Assembly: GCA_030442035.1 (NCBI GenBank)
Contig: JAUJEA010000015.1
Coordinates: forward strand, 62,001-126,000
Length of the DNA: 64,000 nucleotides
Reading direction: 5' to 3'
From: Splendidivirga corallicola
GTDB taxonomy: Bacteria > Bacteroidota > Bacteroidia > Cytophagales > Cyclobacteriaceae
Part shown: one piece after another, positions 8,767 through 19,172 of the stretch
Position numbering within the stretch: position 1 is the stretch's first letter
Layout of the letters: each line of letters opens with the position of its first letter
Notes under the pieces: model-generated
Told to the model about the DNA's origin: nothing
Database searches by the model: none
The model's input: the letters and a program-made list of their open reading frames with translations, nothing else
Made by a program: the position numbers and the translations under genes

Positions 8767-9300
8767 CTACAATGTAAAACCGACCCTAAAGATCCATGGG
8801 CTGTTGTAAGGTGATTTCAACTCGTCGTGAGCAAAATTGTACAAAGCAGTAATGTTAAAGCCAGCCCCTCTACTCCCGATAGGTTGAAATAAACCACCGC
8901 CCAAAAAGAATCCCGGGACCCATTCTCTGGTATTCTCACCTGCTTGAAAAAATTCCAGACTTAATGATTCAAATTCAGCATGCGCAAAAAACTGCTGGCC
9001 GATATTGTGTCGGGCAAATACTCTTCCACCATAAACATTGGTTGAAAAATCAAATATTTTCCACCTTAAATATTGGTAAGTAGCACCTAAGCCAGCGGAG
9101 AATCTATTGGTGATCATATAGCCGGCAAGTGGAGAGATATCCACAAATGTTACGTCTCCAAACTGAAGATTAAAGTTTCCTCCTAAATAAACACGATCAA
9201 AAAAGTTGTGTTCCCCCTCAGGATCAAATTCCTTTTGCGAAAATGATTCTGACGCAAGCAGAAAACAAAAAACCGGAATCAATAATAACTTTCTATACAT
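8767..9300 (-). CDS. small outer-membrane beta-barrel protein
   Basis: This 177-residue protein starts with a clear signal peptide (MYRKLLLIPVFCFLLASESFSQ, cut after about residue 22). The mature part alternates short hydrophobic strands with Gly- and Asn-rich turns (VYLGGNFNLQFGDVTFVDISPLAGY) and ends in WIFRVGFTL. A C-terminal aromatic or hydrophobic residue at the end of an amphipathic strand is typical of barrels inserted by the BAM complex. It resembles the many small porin-like proteins of Bacteroidota. No specific function can be assigned. Its stop lies 2 bases from the convergent dehydrogenase gene. Confidence 0.7.
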   Translation of the reverse strand: MYRKLLLIPVFCFLLASESFSQKEFDPEGEHNFFDRVYLGGNFNLQFGDVTFVDISPLAGYMITNRFSAGLGATYQYLRWKIFDFSTNVYGGRVFARHNIGQQFFAHAEFESLSLEFFQAGENTREWVPGFFLGGGLFQPIGSRGAGFNITALYNFAHDELKSPYNSPWIFRVGFTL

Positions 9301-9411
9301 TATCTTATTTGTTTAATACCTTCAACTAATCATCACAAAATTTATGCCTACTTCACAAACGATATCAATCTTCATTTAGTTTGGACATGATCAATCTTTA
9401 AGACATAGCTG

Positions 9412-9444
9412 CAAAATTAACCTTATACAAAAAAGGCCCTCAAA
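9412..9444 (-). promoter_or_regulatory. candidate promoter of the outer-membrane protein gene
   Basis: On the minus strand TTTG (9441-9444), 21 bases, then TAATTTTG (9412-9419). The -33 element sits inside the loop of the ftsB terminator hairpin. The leader would be about 105 bases. Confidence 0.45.
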
Positions 9445-9451
9445 AGGGCCC
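9429..9451 (-). terminator. Rho-independent terminator after the ftsB-like gene
   Basis: A 6-bp GC-rich stem GGCCCT/AGGGCC (9435-9450) with a 4-base loop is followed on the minus strand by a run of T. It lies 24 bases past the ftsB-like stop codon. Confidence 0.8.
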
Positions 9452-9474
9452 ATTAATCTCTGTATTTGATAAAT

Positions 9475-9768
9475 TCATTCTTCCTCTATCACAATAAATA
9501 TTTCTTCCGACTCCTTTTTCATTAAATATTTTTCACGAGCGAACTTCTCCAGGAGTTCCTGGTTGGTTAATAATTCCTTTCTATCTTTCTCGACCTCCTC
9601 TTTTCTCTTTAAATAATATTGTTTCTCTTGTTCTAGATCTTTTAACTTTTTCCTCAATTTAAACTGGGAAACAATATCATTCGAGTCAAAAAAAAGCATC
9701 CAGACCACAAAGAACGTCCCGAAAAGGAAGTAGAAATTTTTAGTGAATTTTGGCAGTCTTTCTAGCAT
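9475..9768 (-). CDS. FtsB/DivIC-like septum formation initiator
   Basis: This 97-residue protein has the FtsB/DivIC layout. A short cytoplasmic N terminus is followed by one membrane segment at about 11-27 (FYFLFGTFFVVWMLFF). A long charged coiled coil comes next (residues 33-75, heptads such as LRKKLKDLEQEKQYYLKRKEEV). The sequence LLEKFAREKYLMKKESEEIFIV matches the conserved end of the family. These proteins link FtsQ and FtsL at the division site. The gene lies downstream of eno, as FtsB does in many bacteria, but a terminator separates the two here. Confidence 0.85.
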   Translation of the reverse strand: MLERLPKFTKNFYFLFGTFFVVWMLFFDSNDIVSQFKLRKKLKDLEQEKQYYLKRKEEVEKDRKELLTNQELLEKFAREKYLMKKESEEIFIVIEEE

Positions 9769-9810
9769 GCTTCTGGAATATGCGACTAAATTAAATAAAG
9801 TTGGGTAAAA

Positions 9811-9842
9811 TAAAAAAGCTTCGTAGTTAACACGAAGCTTTT
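9811..9842 (-). terminator. Rho-independent terminator after eno
   Basis: A 10-bp stem AAAAGCTTCG/CGAAGCTTTT (9814-9823 and 9833-9842) with a 9-base loop and a T-rich tail on the minus strand. It begins 26 bases past the eno stop and separates eno from the ftsB-like gene. Confidence 0.8.
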
Positions 9843-9867
9843 AGTTAGTTATTTCAATTTAAGCAAA

Positions 9868-11154
<1,287 letters not shown>

Positions 11155-12255
11155 TTAGTCGTTTTTAATCATATTAATAAAATCATCAAACAAATACCTA
11201 GAATCATGGGGTCCCGGAGAGGACTCAGGATGGTATTGAACAGAGAATGCTCTTTTCCCTTTTACTTTTATACCTTCTATGGTATTGTCATTTAGGTTTA
11301 TGTGTGTAGCAATTACTTTATCTGATTTGGCTATATCATCTTCATTTACTGCGAAACCATGGTTCTGAGAGGTAATTTCACCTATCCCTGTTTGCAAATT
11401 TTTAACAGGGTGATTTAGTCCACGATGCCCGTGGTGCATTTTGTAGGTAGAAATACCATTTGCACGAGCCAGAATTTGATGCCCGAGACATATACCAAAT
11501 AGTGGATAATCTTTTTCTAAAATGGCTGTAACGGTTTCAACTGCATATTCCATCACCGCTGGATCTCCCGGGCCATTGGAAATAAAATAACCATCTGCTC
11601 CCCAGGATTCTATTTCCTCAAAGGGTGTTTTGGCAGGAAACACTTTACAGTAACATCCTCTGGAAGTAAGGCTGTTCAAAATGTTTCTTTTGATACCTAA
11701 ATCCAAGGCCGCAATTTTAATACCTCCTTCGGATCCTTCAAAGTAAGGGTTTTGTGTGCTTACAATCGAGGAAAGTTCCAAACCTTCCATTGAAGGTATT
11801 TTGCTGAGTTCTTCACTCAAAGAATCCACATTTCCGATTTCTGAAGAAATGATAGCATTCATCGCACCCTTGCTACGAATATGTCTGACCAACTTTCTTG
11901 TATCAACATCCGCAATTCCTACTACCTCGTTGTCATGCAAATATTCTTGCAATGAACTTTCGGCCATCTTTCTACTATGGATGTCGGAAAAACTATTAAT
12001 TACTACTCCCTTGATCGTGGGAGCGGCGGACTCTTGCTCACAACCTATAACGCCATAGTTTCCAATATGTGAGTTGGTAGTAACGACAATCTGGCCAAAA
12101 TATGAAGGGTCCGTATATACTTCCTGATAGCCTGTCATTCCGGTGTTAAAACAAATCTCTCCTCCGCTTGTCCCTTCTTTTCCTACTGAAATTCCTTCAA
12201 ACACAGTTCCATCCTCTAACAAAATTTTTGCTTCCTTTTTAGGTAAATATTTCAT
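11155..12255 (-). CDS. carA: carbamoyl-phosphate synthase small (glutaminase) subunit
   Basis: This 366-residue protein supplies ammonia from glutamine to CarB for carbamoyl phosphate, the precursor of arginine and pyrimidines. The N-terminal CPSase domain shows LEDGTVFEGISVG, GEICFNTGMTGYQEVYTDPSY and VDTRKLVRHIR. The C-terminal class I amidotransferase has the nucleophilic Cys in FGICLGHQIL and the His-Glu pair in VQYHPESSPGPHD. I chose the ATG at 12255; a GTG at 12264 gives three more residues. carB is not in the window. eno follows 9 bases later. Confidence 0.96.
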   Translation of the reverse strand: MKYLPKKEAKILLEDGTVFEGISVGKEGTSGGEICFNTGMTGYQEVYTDPSYFGQIVVTTNSHIGNYGVIGCEQESAAPTIKGVVINSFSDIHSRKMAESSLQEYLHDNEVVGIADVDTRKLVRHIRSKGAMNAIISSEIGNVDSLSEELSKIPSMEGLELSSIVSTQNPYFEGSEGGIKIAALDLGIKRNILNSLTSRGCYCKVFPAKTPFEEIESWGADGYFISNGPGDPAVMEYAVETVTAILEKDYPLFGICLGHQILARANGISTYKMHHGHRGLNHPVKNLQTGIGEITSQNHGFAVNEDDIAKSDKVIATHINLNDNTIEGIKVKGKRAFSVQYHPESSPGPHDSRYLFDDFINMIKND

Positions 12256-12308
12256 ATAAGCCACTGTAGTATTTGTTTGACGATTCCTTATTGATTTTTT
12301 TAATCGTG

Positions 12309-12316
12309 CAAAAATA
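12309..12316 (-). promoter_or_regulatory. candidate -7 element of the carA-eno operon
   Basis: The minus strand reads TATTTTTG, a perfect TAnnTTTG, directly at the end of the T-tract of the rplQ terminator. It would give a leader of about 45 bases before the carA ATG. No clear -33 TTTG lies at the usual distance. Confidence 0.35.
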
Positions 12317-12347
12317 AAAAAAGGGATTGAATTTAAAATCCAACCCC
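12311..12347 (-). terminator. terminator at the end of the ribosomal protein cluster
   Basis: An imperfect stem (outer GGG/CCC, inner TTG/CAA with a bulge, then AT pairs) is followed on the minus strand by seven T residues and further T-rich sequence. It lies 26 bases past the rplQ stop and marks the end of the rplC-rplQ unit. Confidence 0.7.
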
Positions 12348-12372
12348 TCTTAATATATTTAATATTTTCAAT

Positions 12373-13047
12373 TTACTCTTTGGTTTCTTCTTCGCTATCT
12401 TCCTTCTCTTCTTTGGTTTCAGAAGATTCTTCCTCTGTTGCTTCATCTGTAGCAGTCTCTTCAGCTTTTGCTTCAATTTCCTCCTCAGCAGCTTCTTCTA
12501 CCTCTTCCTTTACTTCCTCTACTACTTCAGCTTCTTCCACCTTCGCCTCAACCTCTTCCGATGCTTCAACTTCCTCAGCTGGTTCTTCTACCGCAGGAGC
12601 TGCTGCTTCAGCCTTAGTTGCTTTACCTTTACCACTCCTTCTTCTCCTCTTCTTGGACTTAGCAGGCTTTTCTTCTCCCAGAAGTAGTTCGTTGTAATCC
12701 ACAAGCTCGATGATACACATTTCAGCGTTGTCGCCCAGCCTGGTACCAGTTTTAATAATTCTTGTATAACCACCGGGTCTTTGAGAAGATTTCTCAGCTA
12801 CCTCGTCGAATAAAGTTTTAACGGATTCTTTATTATTCAAGTAAGAAAATACAATCCTTCTGGAATGTGTGGTATCATCCTTAGCCTTTGTGATCAAGGG
12901 CTCAACATATTTTCTAAGCTCCTTGGCTTTTGCTATGGTAGTATTTATCCTCTTATGCATTATCAGCGATGAGGCCAAATTGGATAACATCGCTTTTCTA
13001 TGAGATGCCGTTCTACCTAAATGATTAAATTTTTTCCCGTGTCTCAT
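12373..13047 (-). CDS. rplQ: 50S ribosomal protein L17 with long acidic tail
   Basis: Residues 1-120 are a complete L17 ([21 protein letters not shown], then [17 protein letters not shown] and [17 protein letters not shown]). L17 lies near the peptide exit tunnel of the large subunit. A basic linker follows at about 128-145 ([19 protein letters not shown]). The last 75 residues are almost wholly Glu, Ala, Val, Lys and Thr. Typical L17 has about 120 residues, so the 224-residue length comes from this low-complexity tail; Bacteroidota L17 proteins are often extended. It is the last gene of the alpha operon, 5 bases after rpoA. Confidence 0.97.
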   Translation of the reverse strand: MRHGKKFNHLGRTASHRKAMLSNLASSLIMHKRINTTIAKAKELRKYVEPLITKAKDDTTHSRRIVFSYLNNKESVKTLFDEVAEKSSQRPGGYTRIIKTGTRLGDNAEMCIIELVDYNELLLGEEKPAKSKKRRRRSGKGKATKAEAAAPAVEEPAEEVEASEEVEAKVEEAEVVEEVKEEVEEAAEEEIEAKAEETATDEATEEESSETKEEKEDSEEETKE

Positions 13048-13052
13048 TTCAA

Positions 13053-14042
13053 TTAATCTTCATCAAGTTTATACTTGGATAAATCCATTCCAAAGGTCAG
13101 GTTCTTTTCTGCTATTAATTGCTCAAGTTCAGCCAGCGATTTTTTACCAAAGTTTCTGAATTTCATCATATCAGAAATCTCCAACTGTGCTAAATCTCCT
13201 AATGTTCTGACATCTGCTGCCTTCAGGCAATTATATGCTCTTACAGAAAGATCCAAATCATTGAGTGGTGTCTTCAACAGCTTTCTCATATGTAGCATCT
13301 CCTCATCAACGGTATCTGGCTCTCCCAATTCGGAGGTCTCCAGTATCATACTCTGATCAGAGAACAACATGAAGTGTTGTATCAAGATATTAGCCGCTCC
13401 CTTTAAAGCATTTTCAGGGTGGATTGATCCATCAGTTTCAATGTCCAGAATAAGTTGCTCGTAATCCGTTTTTTGCTCTACCCTGGTATTTTCGATACTA
13501 TACTTAACATTTTTAATGGGGGTAAAGATTGCGTCGACTGGAATAAAGCCAAAGACCTGCTCTGTAGGCTTGTTTTCTTCCGCAGGAAGATAACCTCTAC
13601 CTTTCTCCACTACTATTTCCAACTCTAAATCGATAGATTCGTCAAGATTGCAAATCACCAAATCCGGGTTCAATATTTCAAATGAAGATGTAAATTCAGA
13701 AATATCACCTGCTGTGAAAACACTTTTATTTTTTATAGAAATGGTGATTTTATTATCAACCACATCCGTAATCTTTTTTAACCTTACCATTTTAAGGTTA
13801 AGGATAATTTCTGATACATCTTCTACCACCCCTTCTATGGTGGAAAACTCATGCAATACACCTGGCACTTTTATACCAGTGATGGCATAACCTTCCAGAG
13901 AAGAGAGTAAAATTCTTCTTAACGCATTACCAATTGTAACCCCATATCCTCTTTCTAAAGGTTTAAAAGTGAAAAGACCATGGAAGTCATCGGCCTTATC
14001 CATTACAACCTTTTCGGGCATTTGAAATGCTAGTATCGACAT
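13053..14042 (-). CDS. rpoA: RNA polymerase alpha subunit
   Basis: This 329-residue protein has the normal two-domain layout. The N-terminal dimerisation domain shows [48 protein letters not shown], the surface that assembles beta and beta-prime. The C-terminal domain (about 250-325) contains [30 protein letters not shown] and [14 protein letters not shown], the helix-hairpin-helix that contacts upstream DNA and activators. It is encoded between rpsD and rplQ, the standard alpha operon position. Confidence 0.98.
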   Translation of the reverse strand: MSILAFQMPEKVVMDKADDFHGLFTFKPLERGYGVTIGNALRRILLSSLEGYAITGIKVPGVLHEFSTIEGVVEDVSEIILNLKMVRLKKITDVVDNKITISIKNKSVFTAGDISEFTSSFEILNPDLVICNLDESIDLELEIVVEKGRGYLPAEENKPTEQVFGFIPVDAIFTPIKNVKYSIENTRVEQKTDYEQLILDIETDGSIHPENALKGAANILIQHFMLFSDQSMILETSELGEPDTVDEEMLHMRKLLKTPLNDLDLSVRAYNCLKAADVRTLGDLAQLEISDMMKFRNFGKKSLAELEQLIAEKNLTFGMDLSKYKLDED

Positions 14043-14078
14043 ATTATTAATTTTATAATTTCTGAAAGTAAACGATTA

Positions 14079-14681
14079 TTATTTAGAGTAAAGTTCAACA
14101 ATCAGTTGCTCTTGAATATTTTCCGGGATCTCCTCCCTGGTTGGAACAGCAACGAATTTGCCAATCATCTCATTTCCATCCCAATCAAGCCAAGAATAAC
14201 GTTTTGAGCTTCTTGTCAGGCTTTCTGTAATTACCTCCAGTGATTTAGATTTCTCTCTTACTCCGATAACATCCCCGGTTTTTACTGAATAGGAAGCAAT
14301 GTTCACAATAGATCCGTTAACTGTAATATGCTTATGAAGCACTAATTGTCTTGCGGCTCTTCGAGTGGGTGCAATTCCCAATCTATATACTACGTTGTCC
14401 AGCCTGGCTTCTAGTAATTGCAACAGTACTTCACCCGTAATCCCATCCTTTCTTGTTGCTTTGTGAAACAAATTAGCAAATTGCCTCTCCAAAACACCAT
14501 AGGTATATTTAGCCTTTTGCTTAGCATTTAACTGCACTGCATATTCCGACTGTTTTCTCCTTCGACCTTTCCCGTGCTGTCCAGGAGGATAGCTTTTTCT
14601 TTGAGCAGCTTTGCTTGGACCAAATATTGGATCATTAAACCTTCTCGCAATTTTTGCTTTTGGGCCTGTATATCTCGCCAT
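14079..14681 (-). CDS. rpsD: 30S ribosomal protein S4
   Basis: This 200-residue S4 shows the N-terminal [21 protein letters not shown] and [19 protein letters not shown]. The S4 RNA-binding domain at about 93-155 includes [34 protein letters not shown]. The N-terminal zinc cysteines found in some S4 proteins are absent. S4 binds 16S rRNA early in assembly and in several bacteria also represses its own operon. It lies 36 bases before rpoA. Confidence 0.98.
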   Translation of the reverse strand: MARYTGPKAKIARRFNDPIFGPSKAAQRKSYPPGQHGKGRRRKQSEYAVQLNAKQKAKYTYGVLERQFANLFHKATRKDGITGEVLLQLLEARLDNVVYRLGIAPTRRAARQLVLHKHITVNGSIVNIASYSVKTGDVIGVREKSKSLEVITESLTRSSKRYSWLDWDGNEMIGKFVAVPTREEIPENIQEQLIVELYSK

Positions 14682-14718
14682 TTTATATTCGTATTAATGA
14701 ATTTTTATTCTAAATCTT

Positions 14719-15111
14719 CTAGACTCTTCTTCTTTTTGGAGGTCTGCATCCATTATGCGGAAGTGGTGTCACATCCCGAATGGCTGTAACTTCTATTCCG
14801 GTATTCTGGATGGTTCTAATGGCCGACTCCCTTCCTGATCCTGGCCCTTTAACGAAAACCTCTACTTTCCTCAACCCTAAATCATAGGCTGCCTGCGCAC
14901 AGTTTGAAGCTGCCATTTGTGCAGCATAAGGCGTATTTTTCTTTGAACCTCTGAACCCCATTTTTCCGGCTGATGCCCAGGAAATAACCTGACCAGAACC
15001 ATTAGTCATAGAAATTATGATGTTATTAAAAGAAGCTTTGATATGAGCCTGTCCGATAGGTTCAACTACCACAACTCTCTTTTTTCCTTTATCTTTTCTT
15101 TTCTGAGCCAT
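14719..15111 (-). CDS. rpsK: 30S ribosomal protein S11
   Basis: This 130-residue S11 has a basic N terminus ([24 protein letters not shown]), the core [38 protein letters not shown] and the conserved end [18 protein letters not shown]11 forms part of the platform near the E site with S7 and S18. It follows rpsM by 80 bases and precedes rpsD by 37 bases; these are among the larger gaps in the cluster. Confidence 0.98.
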   Translation of the reverse strand: MAQKRKDKGKKRVVVVEPIGQAHIKASFNNIIISMTNGSGQVISWASAGKMGFRGSKKNTPYAAQMAASNCAQAAYDLGLRKVEVFVKGPGSGRESAIRTIQNTGIEVTAIRDVTPLPHNGCRPPKRRRV

Positions 15112-15191
15112 TTTTTTATTGTTATCAGCTTATTAAACAGTGTGCAAGAATGAGAAAAATATCTTCATGCCCGCACTTAACATCTGCTCAA

Positions 15192-15569
15192 TTATTTGGT
15201 AGCCTTTTTCTTATTAGCAACTGTTTTACGCTTACCTTTCCTCGTTCTGGCGTTATTCTTAGTTTTCTGCCCTCTAACGGGAAGACCTTTTCGATGTCTG
15301 AGACCTCTATAACATCCGATGTCCATAAGCCTTTTAATGCTTAACTGCACTTCCGACTTTAAAACACCCTCAACCTTAAACTCTTCAGAGATTATGCTTC
15401 TGATGTTGTTTGACTCCTCATCGGTCCAGTCATTAACTTTTTTATCATAATCAATCCCAGCCTTGGTCAGTATCTTTTGGGCAGAACGACGTCCTATACC
15501 AAAAATATAGGTCAAGCCTATTTCGCCTCTTTTGTTACCTGGGATATCAACTCCTGAAATTCTAGCCAT
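15192..15569 (-). CDS. rpsM: 30S ribosomal protein S13
   Basis: This 125-residue S13 starts [34 protein letters not shown], the helix-hairpin-helix part. It ends in the basic tail [37 protein letters not shown] that reaches the P-site tRNA and bridges to L5. Length and motifs are normal. It follows rpmJ by 8 bases. Confidence 0.98.
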   Translation of the reverse strand: MARISGVDIPGNKRGEIGLTYIFGIGRRSAQKILTKAGIDYDKKVNDWTDEESNNIRSIISEEFKVEGVLKSEVQLSIKRLMDIGCYRGLRHRKGLPVRGQKTKNNARTRKGKRKTVANKKKATK

Positions 15570-15577
15570 AATTATAA

Positions 15578-15694
15578 TTATCCTTGTCTTTGTTTAAACC
15601 GAGGATTCTTTTTATTGATTACGTAAACTTTTCCCTTTCTTCTAATGATCTTACAATCACTACTGCGTTTCTTTACAGATGCCTTAACTTTCAT
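15578..15694 (-). CDS. rpmJ: 50S ribosomal protein L36, zinc-free form
   Basis: This 38-codon frame between infA and rpsM reads [20 protein letters not shown] and then [18 protein letters not shown], which is clearly L36. In the zinc-binding form a CxxC, a third Cys and a His bind metal. Here only one Cys (Cys14) remains: the first Cys is Ser, the third is replaced within NKK, and the His position is Phe. This is the Cys-poor form known from Bacteroidota. The gene lies 5 bases after infA and 8 before rpsM. Confidence 0.96.
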   Translation of the reverse strand: MKVKASVKKRSSDCKIIRRKGKVYVINKKNPRFKQRQG

Positions 15695-15699
15695 AGCTA

Positions 15700-15918
15700 T
15701 TACTTATATCTATATACTATTCTACCTTTTGTTAAATCGTATGGCGACATTTCCAACTTCACCTTATCTCCAGGTAAAATCTTGATGTAGTGCATTCTCA
15801 TTTTACCAGAGATATGAGCGATGACCTTATGGCCGTTTTGCAGTTCAACCCTGAACATCGCATTTGACAATGCCTCTACGATGGTGCCATCTTGTTCTAT
15901 AGATGATTGTTTTGCCAT
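15700..15918 (-). CDS. infA: translation initiation factor IF-1
   Basis: This 72-residue OB-fold protein reads [20 protein letters not shown], then [33 protein letters not shown] and [20 protein letters not shown] ending (here [16 protein letters not shown]). IF-1 sits in the ribosomal A site during initiation. It starts 1 base after the map stop codon, as in many Bacteroidota. Confidence 0.98.
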   Translation of the reverse strand: MAKQSSIEQDGTIVEALSNAMFRVELQNGHKVIAHISGKMRMHYIKILPGDKVKLEMSPYDLTKGRIVYRYK

Positions 15919-15919
15919 A

Positions 15920-16693
15920 CTAAAATTTAAAAACTTCTTCTATATATTTATGTGTTGTTAAAATTTCCGTTCTATCTGACAAAACCGCTATCGTATGTTC
16001 ATAATGTGCTGATGGCTTTCTATCGCTTGTCCTGATTGTCCAACCATCCGCTTCCTGTACGATACTTCTTGTGCCCAAATTAATCATGGGCTCGACTGCT
16101 ATTACAAGACCATTCATTAATTTCGGTCCCTTTCCCCTCTTGCCATAATTTGGCACTTCCGGTCCCTCATGCAGGCTCTTCCCAACTCCATGCCCTACTA
16201 ATTCTCTCACTACTGAGTAACCTTTCTTTTCAACGAAATTTTGAATGGCATAACCAATGTCTCCCACTCTCAATCCACACTTCGCTTGTTCAATACCAAT
16301 ATACAAGGACTCTTTTGTCGCTTTTAATAACTTAAGAACCTCCTCACTCACCTTACCGATCGGATACGTATAAGCTGAATCGCTATGTAATCCTTTATAA
16401 AAAACCCCACAATCGATTGACACAATGTCCCCTTCTTTTAGTTCGTACTCACTCGGAAATCCATGTACTACATTTTCATTTACTGAAATACATAAAGTAT
16501 ACGGGAATCCGTTATATCCTTTAAAGGACGGCTTGCCGCCATTATCCCTTATAAATTCCTCTGCAATGTCGTCAAGTTCTTTGGTCTTAATCCCAGGGCA
16601 AATTCTCTTAGCCACCTCACCATGCGCTTTACCTAATATGAGCGCACCTTCCTTGACAATCTCAACTTCCTCTTCCGTCTTATAATAAATCAT
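15920..16693 (-). CDS. map: type I methionine aminopeptidase
   Basis: This 257-residue enzyme removes the initiator Met from nascent proteins. The five metal ligands are all present: Asp94 ([11 protein letters not shown]), Asp105 (HSDSAYTYP), His168 ([14 protein letters not shown]), Glu201 (AVEPMINLG) and Glu232 (YEHTIAV). The catalytic His is His78 in NENVVHGFP. Length fits the short, type Ia form. It is encoded between secY (5-base gap) and infA (1-base gap), the common spc-operon position. Confidence 0.98.
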   Translation of the reverse strand: MIYYKTEEEVEIVKEGALILGKAHGEVAKRICPGIKTKELDDIAEEFIRDNGGKPSFKGYNGFPYTLCISVNENVVHGFPSEYELKEGDIVSIDCGVFYKGLHSDSAYTYPIGKVSEEVLKLLKATKESLYIGIEQAKCGLRVGDIGYAIQNFVEKKGYSVVRELVGHGVGKSLHEGPEVPNYGKRGKGPKLMNGLVIAVEPMINLGTRSIVQEADGWTIRTSDRKPSAHYEHTIAVLSDRTEILTTHKYIEEVFKF

Positions 16694-16698
16694 TCCAA

Positions 16699-18012
16699 TT
16701 ATGCCACAGCTGCATTCTGTGACCTGCCCTTTATCTTACCAGATTTCATCATTCCCTCATAATGTCTCATAAGGAGATAACTTTCAATCTGCTGCAAAGT
16801 ATCTAAAATAACTCCCACCATAATCAATAAAGAAGTTCCACCATAGAATTGTGCGAATCCTTGGGTCACTCCAGCCATAGTTGCAAATGCAGGAATTACC
16901 GCAACTATTGCCAAGAATATGGATCCTGGAAGTGTTATTTTGGAAAGTATATTATCAATAAATTCAGAAGTCTGTTTACCCGGTTTTACTCCGGGAATAA
17001 ATCCACCATTCCTCTTCATATCATCAGCTATTTGGTTTGGATTAACTGTAATAGCAGTGTAGAAGAAGGTGAAAAGAATAATCATGATACCAAATACTAA
17101 ATTGTATTGCCATGAAAATATATTCGAAAATGTACTGCCAATATAATTTGCGATGTCACTCGAATCCGACCAAAGTCCCGAAATCAAAGCGGGTAAGAAC
17201 ATCAAAGACTGCGCAAATATGATAGGCATCACACCTGATGAATTAACCTTTAAAGGTATATATTGGCGTTGGCCTCCGTAAACCTTATTGCCTATTACTT
17301 GTTTCGCATATTGTACCGGGATTCTTCTGGTTGCCTGTGTTAACATGACAACGCCCATCACAACAAAGAATAAGGCAATAATTTCAATGATGGTCAATAA
17401 CGCACCACTCATACCTTTTGTAGATATCTCAAAAAACAGATCTTTTGGTAATCTGGCAATAATACCGATCATGATCAGCATAGAAATACCATTTCCAATA
17501 CCCTTATCCGTTATCTTTTCTCCAAGCCACATGCAGAAAATTGTACCTGCGGTGAGTATGATCATCGAAGCTATCTTAAACAAAAATGGATCGAGTCCAA
17601 TTGCTTCAGCTGGGATGGTAGTTGAAAGGTAAGCTCCCGATTGAGCCAGCGTGATTGCGATAGTTAGAACCCTGGTAATCTGGGTGATCTTTTTTCTACC
17701 AGATTCGCCTTCTTTTTGAAGTTTTTGAAAATAAGGAACAGCAACAGTCAATAATTGTAGTACAATTGAAGCCGATATATACGGCATAATTCCCAAGGCA
17801 AATATGGAAGCCCTACTAAAAGCTCCTCCAAGGAAAATATCTATAAAGCCAAAAATTCCAGAAGCATCCTGAAGTTTTGATGAATCAACCCCAGGCAATA
17901 CTACAAAGGATCCCAATCTGAAAATGATCAAAAACCATATAGTATTGAGGATTCTGGTTCTTAGTTCCTCAATTGCAAAAATATTCCTTATCGTAGAAAA
18001 AAACTTCTTCAT
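16699..18012 (-). CDS. secY: protein translocase channel subunit SecY
   Basis: This 437-residue inner-membrane protein has the ten membrane segments of SecY. Conserved sites include FRLGSFVVLPGVD near the N terminus, GIMPYISASIVLQLLTVAVPYFQKLQKEGESGRKKI, DKGIGNGISMLIMIGI, and the cytoplasmic loops that bind SecA and ribosomes (RRIPVQYAKQVIGNKVYGGQRQYIPLKVN). It forms the secretion pore with SecE, whose gene is at 42071-42265. It lies between rplO (3-base gap) and map (5-base gap). Confidence 0.98.
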   Translation of the reverse strand: MKKFFSTIRNIFAIEELRTRILNTIWFLIIFRLGSFVVLPGVDSSKLQDASGIFGFIDIFLGGAFSRASIFALGIMPYISASIVLQLLTVAVPYFQKLQKEGESGRKKITQITRVLTIAITLAQSGAYLSTTIPAEAIGLDPFLFKIASMIILTAGTIFCMWLGEKITDKGIGNGISMLIMIGIIARLPKDLFFEISTKGMSGALLTIIEIIALFFVVMGVVMLTQATRRIPVQYAKQVIGNKVYGGQRQYIPLKVNSSGVMPIIFAQSLMFLPALISGLWSDSSDIANYIGSTFSNIFSWQYNLVFGIMIILFTFFYTAITVNPNQIADDMKRNGGFIPGVKPGKQTSEFIDNILSKITLPGSIFLAIVAVIPAFATMAGVTQGFAQFYGGTSLLIMVGVILDTLQQIESYLLMRHYEGMMKSGKIKGRSQNAAVA

Positions 18013-18015
18013 GAA

Positions 18016-18462
18016 TTATAGTTTTGTTGCTTTTCCTCCTGCTTTCTCAATTGATTCAATGGCAGAACTGGAAAAAGCATGAGCAGTAATATCTACTTTA
18101 GATGTTAGTTCACCCCTGCCCAAAACTTTTACAAAATCCTTTTTTCCAGCCATTCCGTGCTGGATTAAAAATTCTATATCAATAGCTTTTGCTTTGGTGC
18201 TATCAACCAATTGCTGAATAACATCGAGGTTAATAGCTTTATATTCAACTCTATTAGGGCTTCTAAAACCAAATTTTGGCACTCTTCTTTGCAAAGGCAT
18301 CTGTCCACCCTCAAAACCCTGTTTCTGGCTGTATCCTGACCTTGATTTCGCTCCTTTATGTCCTCTTGTAGAAGTACCACCTCTGCCAGATCCCTGACCT
18401 CTACCAATTCTTTTGTTTTGTCTTACAGAACCTTCTGCCGGCTTAATGCTATTTAGCTTCAT
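18016..18462 (-). CDS. rplO: 50S ribosomal protein L15
   Basis: This 148-residue L15 begins MKLNSIKPAEGSVRQNKRIGRGQGSGRGGTSTRGHKGAKSRSGY, the glycine- and arginine-rich extension threaded into 23S rRNA. GGQMPLQRRVPKFGF follows, then a globular C-terminal domain. L15 is a late-assembling large-subunit protein. It is followed 3 bases later by secY. Confidence 0.98.
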   Translation of the reverse strand: MKLNSIKPAEGSVRQNKRIGRGQGSGRGGTSTRGHKGAKSRSGYSQKQGFEGGQMPLQRRVPKFGFRSPNRVEYKAINLDVIQQLVDSTKAKAIDIEFLIQHGMAGKKDFVKVLGRGELTSKVDITAHAFSSSAIESIEKAGGKATKL

Positions 18463-18464
18463 GA

Positions 18465-18644
18465 TTATATTTCTGTTACAGCAACCAAATGATTGACTTT
18501 CCTTATCATACCTTCGATTTGCGGAGTTTTCTCAATCTCAACACTGCGATTAATTCTCCCAAGACCCAAGGCCTTTATAGTGAGCTTTTGCCTGTTTGGC
18601 CTTTTTATTGTACTCTTAATCTGAGTAATTCTAACTTTTGCCAT
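18465..18644 (-). CDS. rpmD: 50S ribosomal protein L30
   Basis: This 59-residue L30 reads MAKVRITQIKSTIKRPNRQK, then TIKALGLGRINRSVEIEKTPQIEGMIRKVNHLVAVTEI. I chose the ATG at 18644 because the frame's upstream ATG at 18650 overlaps the rpsE stop and only adds two residues before the conserved MAKV start. L30 binds 23S and 5S rRNA regions. Gaps are 5 bases to rpsE and 2 to rplO. Confidence 0.96.
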   Translation of the reverse strand: MAKVRITQIKSTIKRPNRQKLTIKALGLGRINRSVEIEKTPQIEGMIRKVNHLVAVTEI

Positions 18645-18649
18645 GATCA

Positions 18650-19168
18650 TTAACCGTTAAAAACCTTAGACAAAGCAACACCTCTATGTTGAGCTACCGT
18701 GAAGGCATCTCTCATATTTGCCAAAGCATCGAACGTAGCCTTTACCACATTGTGCGGATTTGAAGATCCCTTGGATTTGGCCAATACATCTTTTATTCCA
18801 GCACTTTCCAGCACCGCTCTCATAGCACCACCAGCTATAACACCCGTACCAGGAGCTGCTGGTTTGAGTAGAACCAGACCACCGCCAAATTTACCAATTG
18901 CCTCATGAGGAACAGTACCTTTAAAAACCGGCACTTTGACCAAATTCTTTTTGGCATCGTCTATACCCTTGGTTATGGCGTTTGTTACTTCATTAGCTTT
19001 ACCCAGGCCATACCCTACAACACCGTTACCATCACCAACAACAACGATTGCAGAAAAACTAAATCGTCTACCTCCTTTTACTACTTTAGCAACCCGTTTT
19101 ATCGCAACAACCTTTTCTTTCAGGTCGATTTCGCTTGCTTTGACAGATTTAATGTTACTTTGAGACAT
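18650..19168 (-). CDS. rpsE: 30S ribosomal protein S5
   Basis: This 172-residue S5 has the N-terminal double-stranded RNA-binding domain with [46 protein letters not shown]. The C-terminal domain has [42 protein letters not shown]5 sits at the mRNA entry channel and affects decoding fidelity. The gene is in its usual place between rplR and rpmD. Confidence 0.98.
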   Translation of the reverse strand: MSQSNIKSVKASEIDLKEKVVAIKRVAKVVKGGRRFSFSAIVVVGDGNGVVGYGLGKANEVTNAITKGIDDAKKNLVKVPVFKGTVPHEAIGKFGGGLVLLKPAAPGTGVIAGGAMRAVLESAGIKDVLAKSKGSSNPHNVVKATFDALANMRDAFTVAQHRGVALSKVFNG

Positions 19169-19172
19169 TTAA

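Noticed and set aside
12380..12697. Ser-rich plus-strand ORF opposite the L17 tail
   Set aside because: It is the complement of the Glu/Ala-rich L17 tail; its low-complexity Ser run is a consequence of GAA/GAG codons on the other strand.
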